Assembly (NCBI RefSeq): GCF_000321225.1
Contig: NW_004450396.1
Span: forward strand, 3,490,824-3,554,823
DNA from: Odobenus rosmarus divergens
Lineage: Eukaryota; Chordata; Mammalia; Carnivora; Odobenidae
Direction: 5' to 3'
Length of the DNA: 64,000 nucleotides
Shown: piece after piece, positions 1 to 8,500 of the stretch
How the letters are laid out: the number at the start of each line of letters is the position of its first letter
Position numbering within the stretch: position 1 is the stretch's first letter
Program-made: the position numbers and the translations under genes
The notes under the pieces: model-generated
Seen by the model: only the letters and a program-made list of their open reading frames with translations
Told to the model about the DNA's origin: nothing
The model's database searches: none

Positions 1-193
1 GCGCCTGGGTGGCTCAGTTGGTTAAGCGACTGCCTTCGGCTCAGGTCATGATCCTGGAGTCCCGGGATCGAGTCCCACATCGGGCTCCCTGCTTGGTGGG
101 GAGTCTGCTTCTACCTCTGACCCTCTTCCCTCTCGTGCTCTCTATCTCTCATTCTCTCTCTCTAATAAATAAATAAAATCTTTAAAAAAAAAA
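1..193 (+). mobile_element. Can-SINE (tRNA-derived SINE, arctoid type)
   Basis: The head 'gcgcctgggtggctcag' is the tRNA-related part of the carnivore SINE with its box A. It is followed by the body 'ggctccctgcttggtgggga', a CT-rich stretch and the AATAAATAAATAAAATC-A10 tail. The first bases of the head are cut off by the window edge, so no left TSD can be seen. It is non-coding and was mobilised by L1. Confidence 0.97.
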
Positions 194-230
194 TGCTACA
201 ACCTCTCCAGTAGGCGTAAGTAAAAATTAA

Positions 231-404
231 TAGGAACAAATAACAATAGAAACCACAATAACCCTGCATTATGAAGGAATGAGACAAAATCCCAAATACA
301 ATAGTTTCTTTTTTAATAAGAGCAAATAACAATGACAACAACAATATAATACTCTATTATGTACAAATGAGACAAAGTTTTGGATATAATAATTTCTTTT
401 CACT
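231..404. repeat. Diverged tandem duplication, period ~86-88 bp, two copies
   Basis: Copy 1 (about 231-316) and copy 2 (about 317-404) share blocks in the same order: 'aacaaataacaat' versus 'agcaaataacaat', then 'atgagacaaa', then 'atagtttctttt' versus 'ataatttctttt'. The offset drifts from 86 to 88 through small indels. Copies are visibly diverged, so the duplication is old. I do not recognise a repeat family. Confidence 0.75.
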
Positions 405-1417
405 TTCTCTTATATTTTTAGTATTTTATTCCATAATATTAATAAAATATTTTGTTTAAACTTTTGAATTAGTTTCACATTTTTATTTGGGACAAATTTA
501 CCGTCTCTTTTTTTGATTTGTACATCTTCAATATCACTAAGAAAAAATGGAAATACATTCAATTTCATTTTAGAATGGTAAATGTAGGAGGGTTAATTTC
601 ATCACTGAGTGTCTTAGGTAATATAGAGAATTTGACAAATGATGTAATCTTTAAAATAATTTTAGGTTGCACTTTTGAACCAATCAATATCAGTTTAATT
701 AAGTGATTAGAAGACCCGGTTATTCTAGTGAAATGATTTAATTCTGTCTAGCTCAATAATTATCAATAATATAACAGATTTCTGGTATAGGCAAACCTCA
801 GTTTGGAAACTAAAAAAAGTTTATAAACAACAATGAAGACCTTGTAGGAATACTTCTGTGTTACTATTCATATTACTAGAAGAAACTGCAAACATGTTTA
901 ATAACTATTGCTATTTGCCATATAACTTCCTAATACTAGAAATGAGAAAAATAGAACTTTCTACATAGCTACTGGTTTTGATATCCAAATTTGCAATTTT
1001 TCATGCAGATGTCTATATCAGATACGTGTTCGGACATAAAATACAGACTACTGTTTTTAATGCTACAGTTAGTGTCTACCCTTATATTTTCCACTGACAT
1101 CTGAAGTTAACATTTAATGCAAATGTTAATTAAATTAAATGAAAATTAAACTAGATCATACATGAATGTATAAATACAAAAAAGTATTTGTATTGGGGGT
1201 TCCTCACTTAAAGAAAACCTAAAAGGAAACCTAGTCTAATAAAAAAATAATATAGATACAGGGTGATTGGTCATTCACCCTACAAGTTTTTACCATGAAA
1301 TAAGAATGCCCCAAATGTCCAAAAAAATGACTTGATTTTAAAAATCCCTTTGAGCATAATGTTTGACTAAAGTAAAGGACATCTGTTTCATGTATGTATG
1401 TATCTATTTAATTTTTA
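405..1417. other. AT-rich unique sequence, no feature recognised
   Basis: About 1 kb of AT-rich DNA with short open frames only (the longest, 518-706, is 62 codons with no domain). No repeat family was recognised. It ends at the left target-site duplication of the U6 chimera. Confidence 0.6.
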
Positions 1418-1433
1418 AAAATTAGATAAACTG

Positions 1434-1538
1434 GTGCTCGCTTTGGCAGTACATATACTAACATTGGAATGATACAAAGAAGATTAGCATGGCCCCTGCA
1501 GAAGGATGACAGGCAAATTTGTGAAGTGTTACAGATTT
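1434..1538 (+). pseudogene. U6 snRNA retropseudogene (5' part of a chimeric retrocopy)
   Basis: The sequence runs from the exact U6 5' end ('gtgctcgcttt') through 'acatatactaacattgga', 'agaagattagcatggcccct' and 'ggatgacaggcaaattt' to 'acagattt', about 105 nt, so nearly full length. About a dozen substitutions are visible, several being CpG decay (for example 'ttcgg' to 'tttgg'). It has no U6 terminal T-run. It is joined directly to unrelated sequence, and the whole is flanked by 16-bp TSDs, so it is a retroposed copy and not an active U6 gene. Confidence 0.95.
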
Positions 1539-1789
1539 GTAACCCTCATGGGGTCCAGAGCTGTCACCTGAAAAAAAAAAAAAGCTACACTCAGTTGGCT
1601 CCCCAAGCTGAGGAAGGACCTGGTAGCACCCAGGGCAAGAGGGGTGTGTTGGAAGCTAACGGGGGTGCTGCAGACACCCCAGAGGCTCACACTGGAAACA
1701 GCCAGGTCCCTTTCCGTGCCCCCACTGCACCTGCATCAGGGGCCTGTGATTACGTGGTCCTCTGCACAAAAAGAAAGAACAAAACAAAC
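1539..1789 (+). pseudogene. 3' partner of the U6 chimera, source transcript unknown
   Basis: GC-richer than its surroundings and bounded by the U6 junction and an A-rich tail, so it should derive from the 3' end of a transcript. It begins 'gtaaccctcatggggtcc', has an A13 tract, and continues 'gctacactcagttggctccc' to 'gtgattacgtggtcc'. An open frame passes through it, but it begins inside U6 and has no biological meaning. No protein family was recognised; a 3' UTR origin is the simplest reading. Confidence 0.7.
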
Positions 1790-1805
1790 AAAATTAGATA
1801 AACTG

Positions 1806-2594
1806 TTGTTTTGGCTTCCTCAGTAACCTGTTCTGTAGAGCTCATCTTCATCATGTTTTTCCCCTAACTGCAGGCCTACACACTCCTAACCCCATTACTT
1901 TGTTGTGGATCAGTGCAGATTTTTCCCCTTTACCCCAAGCAAAATTCCAGGCTTATCTTTGCATTACCATCATCTGATCAAAGTGTTCAGCTAAACACAG
2001 GAACAGATGGACCTTCTACTTTAGGTCCCCCCCCTTCAGTCCCACAGAAAAATGGCAGAAACTTTGAAGTTACAGCTTTTTCATTAGGATCACCCAATTC
2101 TAAAGAGGGCCTGATACCACACAAATCCCTAAAAATGGAAAGGAAGAAGTCTGAAGATGTGCTCTTTCTTGCTACAGAGACATTTCCCCAGGGGTGGGGC
2201 TTGGAGGGTGGGGTGGAGTTTAGGAGAGTTTGGCTGCAATGAAATTTACTTCCGGTAAAATTTAATGAAGTCATGTCTATAAGTTATTTTAAAATCTTAG
2301 TAGTATTATGAGCTGAAATACACTTTAAACTCTGTATCATTGTGTTTTCAAAGTCTAACTCTGGTGAACCTTATTACACTTACATAAAATATCAGAGGTT
2401 TGCTAAAGCTGACTTGCAAAAAACTGATTGTTAAATTTTCAGGAATTTTGCATGGAGTTGTCAAACACAGTCATTATGAAAAAGCAGATTATTTAAATTA
2501 TATTCAAAAAAAGGTAATAAATACTAGAAATTCATCATTACATTTTACTGTTATTTATGTACCTGAGGTCTTTCTGTCTGTGATGTCTACATTA
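1806..2594. other. Unique sequence with overlapping open frames, no gene recognised
   Basis: A plus-strand frame (1913-2242, 109 codons) and a minus-strand frame (1987-2274) overlap. A CT-rich run ending in 'ctgcag' precedes the first by about 40 bp and looks acceptor-like, but I could not place the translation in a family and see no matching donor. I treat it as non-coding. Confidence 0.45.
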
Positions 2595-2785
2595 GGATTG
2601 TCAGATAAGATCTAGGATGCCTAGTTAAATGTGAGTTTCAGATAAACAATGGAAAATCCCTTAGTATAGTTGTGACCCAAATATTACATGGAAATACTGA
2701 TACTAAAACAATTATTTGTTGTTTACCTGAAGCTCAGATTTAACTGGGTGTTCTGACTTCTTATCTGCTAAATCTTGCAGATTCT
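2595..2785. mobile_element. Palindromic non-autonomous DNA transposon (old MER-type)
   Basis: The left arm 'cagataagatctaggatgcc' then 'tagttaaat...ttcagataaacaa' and the reverse complement of the right arm ('cagataagaagtcagaac' then 'acccagttaaatctgagctt') match over about 55 bp, leaving a long inverted repeat around a middle of about 70 bp. This is the shape of a widespread mammalian interspersed repeat with terminal inverted arms. I recognise the repeat but cannot give the family name with certainty. Confidence 0.75.
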
Positions 2786-3419
2786 GTATGAAGAAAATAA
2801 CATACAGTGGTATATTACAGCACATTTCTTCCTAACTCTGTGTTCAGTGACTTTACATGAAAGCTTGAAATCAGTCCCAGTGGGTGTATTTACCACAAAT
2901 CCGGGCTCCCATCCCCCAAGCAGTTGTTAAATATTTACCAATATACTTTGAGTAGAACCCATTTTAATCATTTTACAATATTGTATGACGCTGTCCAGAT
3001 GGTTAGAATAAATTAATTCTTTCATTATTTGGCTCCTACAATGAAAATTAATTAGTTTATACATATGCTTTTATTATATTCTCTATGCTTACCATTCCAT
3101 GAAGAAGACAACAATATCATTTGCAGGAAATTTCCTTTTTTTTTTTTCAAGAAACTTCTAATGGACAACTTTTCCTTGAAGTTTTGACAAAAATGATGTT
3201 TTACTCAAATTAAGGTTGTCCACTGATTATAAAATAAACATATTAAAAATTATTTAATTATTTCCTCTGCAGAAATAAAATTAGATCTTCATATCCTCCA
3301 GTATATTCTTTCAATTCATATGCCTACACACCTTTTGAAGTTAGAATGGTATAGAGACTAGTAGAGAGGATCAAACTTGGGATCACAAGTTAATTAATAG
3401 GAGGAAGATGTATAAGAAG
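2786..3419. other. AT-rich unique sequence
   Basis: No repeat or gene recognised. It has several ATTAATTA-type cores (about 3011-3060) and a T-run near 3136-3149. Base composition and lack of repeats resemble quiet intergenic or conserved noncoding DNA. Confidence 0.5.
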
Positions 3420-3760
3420 AGCTATGGCTGCTTTGTTTATTCTTCTGTCTGCTGTAGCCTGTATTAATGCTTCTCATTACCATTAATAAATACTTTAGAG
3501 GATGCAGCAAAGTAAGATTGCTTACAGGTCAATTCATTGAAAATATTTTTGCTTTTATGCTCCCCCCCTTTAAATTAAATGAGTGAAATGAGAGAACAGA
3601 TCAATTAATCATTTTGGTAGCTAGGCTCTGGGTAATCAAGGTCAGTGACCTTGGTGGGCTGATAAATTAATTTGATCCCAAGGAGGCCTGGCGGGATCAG
3701 ATTTCTGGTTGCCTTGTTTTAATCATTTATGCGTGTCCTATAATTCACAGAGAGGAGTAT
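3420..3760. promoter_or_regulatory. Candidate conserved noncoding / enhancer element
   Basis: Repeat-free stretch with several homeodomain-type cores (attaata, aattaatcatt, taaattaattt) and a perfect inverted repeat CAAGGTCA-g-TGACCTTG at 3637-3653. The inner part, AGGTCA-N1-TGACCT, is the IR1 form bound by nuclear receptors such as FXR/RXR, and TCAAGGTCA is also the extended half-site of ERR/NR5A receptors. Function is inferred from motifs only. Confidence 0.35.
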
Positions 3761-4944
3761 AGAGCTAGCAGTTCCAAACTCAAGTTCATCAATATTACAC
3801 AACAGAGCAGGTGTTTCCAGGACAGCTAAGTCAGAATAGCACTCTTCACTAGAAAATGTGAAAACCAGGGTCATTGTGTTCGAACTACGCAACAGGCACA
3901 GACATGCATATTTATTGATGACTGTAGCTGGAATTTTCAGCCTACACTCACTTGCATCTGTCCATACTTTGTAACAAGATTTTTCTTCTCCTTCTCATCT
4001 CTTCCTCCTCCTCCTTTTACTTTGCATTTCAAAAAATCATAAGGCCAATAATTTAAAAGCATGGGTAGTCATTTTCTTTCTGCAGACTTAAGCTAAATAC
4101 CTTCTTCACACACTCTTGCTTACTATTGAGTGAACAAGTCTGGATTTGAGGAATGCTAATATTGTAATCAGGCTCATTTTCTTCCCCCAACTGAGATATT
4201 AAGTTTTGTCTCCACATGCAAGCTATTGTATGAATAGAAACTGAGTGAATTCTAACAACAAAAAAAATTGGTTGTTTTGGAAAATGGGTCACTTGAATGA
4301 ATAAGATAAAGTCTCCAATGGATTTTTTTTTTTTTACCTGAATTGAACCATCTTAAAAAATGGGTCAAAAGATAGGCTACCCGTCAATTTCTAATGGTTA
4401 CTGAGGCAGAAATTCACTAATACTCATGAACAGTGATGGGTTCAAACCCAAAGAAAAGAATATTGAGTCTTCTTTTTGTAATTTCAAATTCATGTGGGTA
4501 ATTACATCCTCTCTATCCAGATCACCCTTTAGGTTTCAAATTGTTTTGGTGCTGAGCTATCTCATTTTGAGGAGGTGACATTTCAAGGATGGGAAAAATC
4601 ATTCTTCCCGCTTTAAAGAATAGGAAGAATAAGCAGACTAAGACAGAAAACCTTGGTGTCATTTTTTTTCTATGCACACAGGACTAACATAAATACTTTA
4701 GAACAGATGCTTAAAGGAATTACACTCTGAGAAGTGATCTAAAAAGAAAGAAGAGAGGAGAGGGTCTGAAAAGAAGCCTATGTTCAGCTGGATAGGTCTA
4801 TGACATTACAACCAAAGCAGAGCCATCTATGTGAACTTCTGGAACAGCACGGAAACCTGAAGGCTTGTTTTATCCAGTCTCCTGGATGTGTAGCATCTGG
4901 GGATGATTCTGATCCCAGGACTCTCCTTTTGACCGAGCTTAACT
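3761..4944. other. Unique sequence, no feature recognised
   Basis: Mixed AT-rich DNA with T-runs near 4324-4336 and 4663-4670. Open frames are short (for example 4053-4292 minus, 79 codons) and have no recognisable domain. Only diffuse unique sequence is seen before the MIR. Confidence 0.5.
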
Positions 4945-5310
4945 TTAATAGTTAATAGTATTTCACTTTTATATAACATTTTCCAATTCACAGGACACTT
5001 TCCTAGGATAACTAAAGTGTATTACGTACTGAAGACATCATCTCATTTCATTTCCACAGCAATTTCCTGATGGGGATTCTATTATGCTGATTTTATAAGT
5101 GGAGACAGAGAAGCACAGAGAGATGAAGTAACTTGCTTTTTAGCCCTTCTGCTCTCGTGCATCATCTTCCTCCTCTGACAAGCTATAAGATAGGTGCTGT
5201 CATGCTTGCTAAGGAAAAAGCAACGGATGATCAGGAAGATTGGGGAATTGGCTCAAGGTCACTCAGCTAGTAAATAGTAACACCAGGGCCCCAAGCCAGG
5301 TTTCTAAATT
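4945..5310 (+). mobile_element. MIR SINE, core present twice
   Basis: The first copy (about 4945-5136) follows the MIR order: 'catctcatttcatttccaca', 'ttttataagtggagacagag' and 'gatgaagtaacttgc'. A second partial core (about 5180-5310) has 'ataggtgctgt' and then 'ctcaaggtcactcagctagt'. Either two MIRs lie side by side or one copy was partly duplicated; the first lacks the right end that the second has. Confidence 0.75.
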
Positions 5311-5985
5311 CTTCCAAGTTGCTTCCAGTGACATTTTCATGACTAGAAAACATGGGACAAGCTGGTGGAAATTCAGCTGGTGGGCAAGAATCTTGTGTGA
5401 ATCTAAAGTCTTTGAATGTAACTCCAAGACCTATATATCCAAATGCAATACATATGATTTAATTCTCACTCTATGTGTGTACCACTGGGGTGCCATTTAT
5501 AACATTCTACCCTGGGCTGTGCTGCTTTTGCTCTCTCTGAATGCTCCAGCATGCATACAGCACGTAGCATGTTCTCAGCTTATCATACGTGTTTCATAAA
5601 TACATGAACGTACACACCTGTATAGGAACTCACGGTAGACGCAATGCAAGGCCGGCTTCTCCCTAAAATGTGGGAGCGGAGGCTCAGGCTGCCCTTGGAG
5701 GAGAGTAGGAAGCAGAGTGTACTGGAGGCCATCTGTTTGGTGCACCTGCCTCGCCGTCTTCAGTGTTGCTCGGGAAACGAACGGAGTGTGCTGCGTGAGG
5801 CAGGCAGCAAGATGACCGCTCAGTTTGCGCCCGGAATCAGCAGGCCTGGTGGAATGCAGAGTCCCACGCTGCTTAGACTTCTGCCCTTCTCTCAGAAAAT
5901 TAGACTCACAGACCACACCGAACTCAGGGACTCAGCTTTGCACAACATTTTCCCAGAGCAGCAAGGGCAGAATGTACTCAACTGA
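5311..5985. other. Unique stretch with a local CpG cluster
   Basis: I count about 15 CpG dinucleotides between 5628 and 5925, far more than in the AT-rich flanks. Overlapping open frames (5644-5985 plus, 5575-5916 minus, both 113 codons) reflect the GC content; no domain is recognised. It could be a young insertion, an old CpG-rich repeat or a regulatory element. Confidence 0.5.
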
Positions 5986-6110
5986 TGCACAAACACCTGG
6001 GTTGAATTCCAACAGGTCACTTCACCGCATAGTTTTCTCATCAGTAAGATGACAGGTTCCAACTATGTGACCTGTAAGTCCCTTCCAGCCCTAACACCCT
6101 CTAGTGTATT
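5986..6110 (-). mobile_element. Probable MIR fragment
   Basis: 'cacctgggttgaattcc', 'ggtcacttcaccgcatagtt', 'ttctcatcagtaagatg' and 'aagtcccttccagccctaac' follow the reverse-strand MIR order. It is diverged, so the subfamily is not assigned. Confidence 0.55.
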
Positions 6111-6850
6111 GCCTGTGGGTGTAACATACTAGGAATATATATACCAGGATCCTCGCAGCCATGCTTTTGCAAACTGGACACTATAAACGGTACCATCCAC
6201 ACTTTTGTACTCTGTCATGGTGGGATGATCATGAAATAACAGTGAGAAATGTCCTTTGATGACAGCTTGGTTAACTAATGACTTAGTATTTATTCTAATT
6301 CTTAAACAAACAAGGAAAATCTTTGATAACTCCTGTGACCTTGGCTGGCGAAGAGAAGTGGGTCCCAGGGAGGACTGGCAAGATCAAGTCTGTGGTTGGT
6401 TAGCTTTAATCATTTATGGGCTGTGTGTGCATGTGTATTTCAGGGTCACTTAGATAAGGAATGGACGAGTTGCAGGAACAAAATCATTTAGCAGAATAAG
6501 CATTTGTTTTGTTTCCCTGAAACCACATCGGTTATCATCAGGATATTATTGGAAACTATTACTCAGGGTCAGAAATGGCCGGGTAAGCCTTTTAATTTCT
6601 GTCAGCGGTCTTGGCCACTGAACACAGAAGAGGAAATAGAATTTGGTGATGGATTCCTTTTGTCCACTGGTTTGTGTTAGATCTCCTTTTGAGGTTTTTT
6701 GTTGTTTTGTTTTTCAGGTTTTAGAGTTCTCTTTCATTACATGTGGTTGTTGATGATGCCCTGAATATACTTTTTTAAAAAATTTTCTGAGTGGAAAAAA
6801 AAAAAATTTCTGAGTGAACACAAAGTGAATGTTGCTCAGTATTCATCTTC
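6111..6850. other. Unique sequence, including a segment related to 3631-3735
   Basis: From about 6332 to 6420 the sequence tracks the candidate element at 3645-3727: 'tgaccttgg', 'tcccagggagg', 'ctggcaagatca', 'tggttgg' and 'tttaatcatttatg' occur in the same order and strand. The rest has no recognised repeat. An A-run lies near 6797-6808. Confidence 0.5.
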
Positions 6851-6867
6851 AAAAACACACGGATTCT

Positions 6868-7041
6868 TTTTTTTTTTTTTTTTACGATTTATTTATTTAT
6901 TTTAGAGGGGGGAAGGGCAGAGGGAGAGGGACAAGCAGACTCCCCACTGAGTGGGAAGCCAGACCAGCCTTGATCTCAGGACCCTGAGATCATGACCTGA
7001 GCCAAAATCAGGAGTTGGATGTTTAATCAACTGAGCCCTCC
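6868..7041 (-). mobile_element. Can-SINE, older copy
   Basis: The reverse-strand tail is a long T-run followed by 'gatttatttatttatttta'; the body has 'gcagactccccactgagtgg' and 'ctgagatcatgacctgagcc', ending in 'aatcaactgagccctcc'. An imperfect TSD flanks it: 'aaaacacacggattct' (about 6852-6867) and 'aaaacccattgattct' (7042-7057). Confidence 0.93.
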
Positions 7042-7187
7042 AAAACCCATTGATTCTAACAAACATAAAAATTGGAACATATCAAATGAGACAATGCATA
7101 AATTATCTATTGATTAAAAAAAAACTACCTGGGACCTCCACTTTAAAACTAACATTTAGGAAGAGGATTATCAATTTATTTTATGAG

Positions 7188-7430
7188 CCCATGTTTTTCA
7201 AAACTTTTGGACCATGACCCATAATAAATACTTATTTCTCATTGTGGTCTGGTATATGTATGTATATCTGAATAAAAGTTTCACCAAATATTTTTTCTTG
7301 TTATGTGTGATGTGCTATGATTTTTTTAAAAAATCTCTCCTACTTTATTTTTAAAAATGGATGGCTATAATTCACTAAGTTGATTCATGACCCACTAATG
7401 GGTGGTGACCTACAACTTGAAAAATACTGT
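7188..7430. mobile_element. Old MER-type DNA transposon copy (sibling at 16378-16636)
   Basis: Begins 'tttttcaaaacttttggacc' and ends 'gacctacaacttgaaaaata', with 'gaataaaagtttcaccaaat' and 'ttcatgacccactaatgggt' inside. The same order of blocks is found at 16378-16636. Ends carrying 'ttcaaac...tttgaaaa' are typical of mammalian hAT-Charlie type MERs; the exact family is not assigned. A SINE inserted next to its right end. Confidence 0.7.
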
Positions 7431-7448
7431 TAGAAGTTAACATACTGT

Positions 7449-7639
7449 TGGAGTGCCTGGGTAGCTGGCTCAGTTGGTTAAGCTTCTGTCTTTGGCTCAA
7501 GTCATGATCCTGGAGTCCCAGCATTGAGCCCCGCATGGGGCTCCCTGCTTGGTGGAGAGTCTGCTTCTCCCTCTGCCCCTCACCCTGCTTGTGCTCTCTC
7601 TCTCTCTCAAGTAAATAAATAAAATCTTAAAAAAAAAAA
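7449..7639 (+). mobile_element. Can-SINE with 17-bp TSD
   Basis: The head 'gtgcctgggtagctggctca' has a 4-bp insertion next to box A; the body and 'aagtaaataaataaaatctt' tail are typical. The perfect TSD agaagttaacatactgt lies at 7432-7448 and 7640-7656. Confidence 0.97.
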
Positions 7640-7740
7640 AGAAGTTAACATACTGTCAAGCCCATGTACTCTACAGTGTGTGTGTGTTTGTGTGTAGTTT
7701 GGCTTCAGAATAGGTCCATCTAAGTATCAATGAGCCATGT

Positions 7741-7872
7741 TCTAATGCCATCATAATGCAAAAGCCGCCATAGACAGTGTGTGAACAAATGGGTGTAGCT
7801 GTGATCCAATCAAACTTCATTTATAAAAACATGTGATGAGCTGAATTTGGCCCATGGGCCACAATTTGCTAA
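7741..7872. mobile_element. Old MER-type element (sibling at 27228-27548)
   Basis: 'gccgccatagacagtgtgtg', 'aacaaatgggtgtagctgtg', 'atccaatcaaacttcattta' and 'tttggcccatgggccacaat' match the right part of a widespread mammalian MER element whose other end is seen in the copy at 27228-27548. Confidence 0.7.
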
Positions 7873-7874
7873 AA

Positions 7875-8165
7875 TAGGCCAGATTGTTCTTTCCACCCTT
7901 CTTTCCTAATGAACAGCCCTATACATCCTTTGTGTCTTCCCCAAGGAAGCCTCCTCTGATACCCCTGACTAGAGCAAATCCTCCTATTACATGTTTTCAT
8001 AATACCATGTGTTAATACCTTTGTGGTAATGGCCACGCTGGAAATTTTATATTGCCCATTGGTGATCGGAAGGAGCTTGTAAGCATCTTGCCTTGTTCAT
8101 TGTTATTCATTCATTGTTATGTGCAATGAATGGGCACCTCTGACTTGTTAAGTACGTAAGACAGT
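7875..8165 (+). mobile_element. LINE-2 3' end fragment
   Basis: 'aagcctcctctgatacccct', 'ggagcttgtaagcatcttgc' and 'attcattcattgttatgtgc' follow the L2 3' region on the plus strand. It is diverged, as expected for L2. Confidence 0.6.
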
Positions 8166-8183
8166 GTAAGAAATGTCATTGTT

Positions 8184-8490
8184 CTAATCCCCATCACCTA
8201 TTTCCCCCACCCCCCAACCCCCCCCTCTGGCAACCATCACATTGTTCTCTATAATTAAGAGTCTGTTTCTTGCTTTGTCCCTCTCTCTCTCTTATTTTTT
8301 TTCCTTTGCTTATTTGCTTTATTTCTTAAATTCCACAAATCATGTATTTGTCTTTCTCTGACTGGAGCACAGGGTGTGTTAGAAGTGTTGAATCACCATA
8401 TTGTACACCTGAAACTAATATAACGCTGTATGTTAACTAACTGGAATTAAAATAAAAACTTAAAAAATAAATAAAAATAAATTTTAAAAG
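8184..8490 (+). mobile_element. 5'-inverted (twin-primed) L1 3' end with TSD
   Basis: Two L1 3'-UTR pieces meet head to head. From 8184 to about 8363 the sequence is the reverse strand ('taatccccatcaccta', 'gagtctgtttcttg', 'ctttctctgact'). From about 8365 it is the plus strand ('gttgaatcaccatattgtac', 'tatgttaactaactggaatt') to the A-rich tail. The flanking direct repeat tgtcattgtt is at 8174-8183 and 8491-8500. One insertion with a 5' inversion explains all of this. Confidence 0.85.
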
Positions 8491-8500
8491 TGTCATTGTT

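Larger units (their letters stand above)
1418..1805 (+). mobile_element. U6/unknown-transcript chimeric retrocopy with perfect TSDs
   Basis: The direct repeat aaaattagataaactg occurs at 1418-1433 and again at 1790-1805. Between them lie U6 (1434-1538), then about 225 bp of GC-richer sequence of unknown origin, then an A-rich end (about 1767-1789). The left target reads TTTTT/AAAA, the L1 endonuclease type. This is the structure expected when L1 reverse transcriptase switches template from an mRNA or other RNA to U6 during insertion. An internal A13 run (1571-1583) splits the partner part in two. I could not identify the partner transcript. Confidence 0.9.

Noticed and set aside
1434..1538. 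Functional U6 snRNA gene
   Set aside because: TSDs, base changes, missing terminal T-run and lack of a TATA/PSE-like promoter upstream all show a retropseudogene.
1913..2242. 109-codon frame with a faint likeness to the end of ETS-family (ELK4-type) proteins
   Set aside because: Only a few short identities (around DGPST) could be found by eye and the rest did not align. Too weak to annotate; a translated search would settle it.
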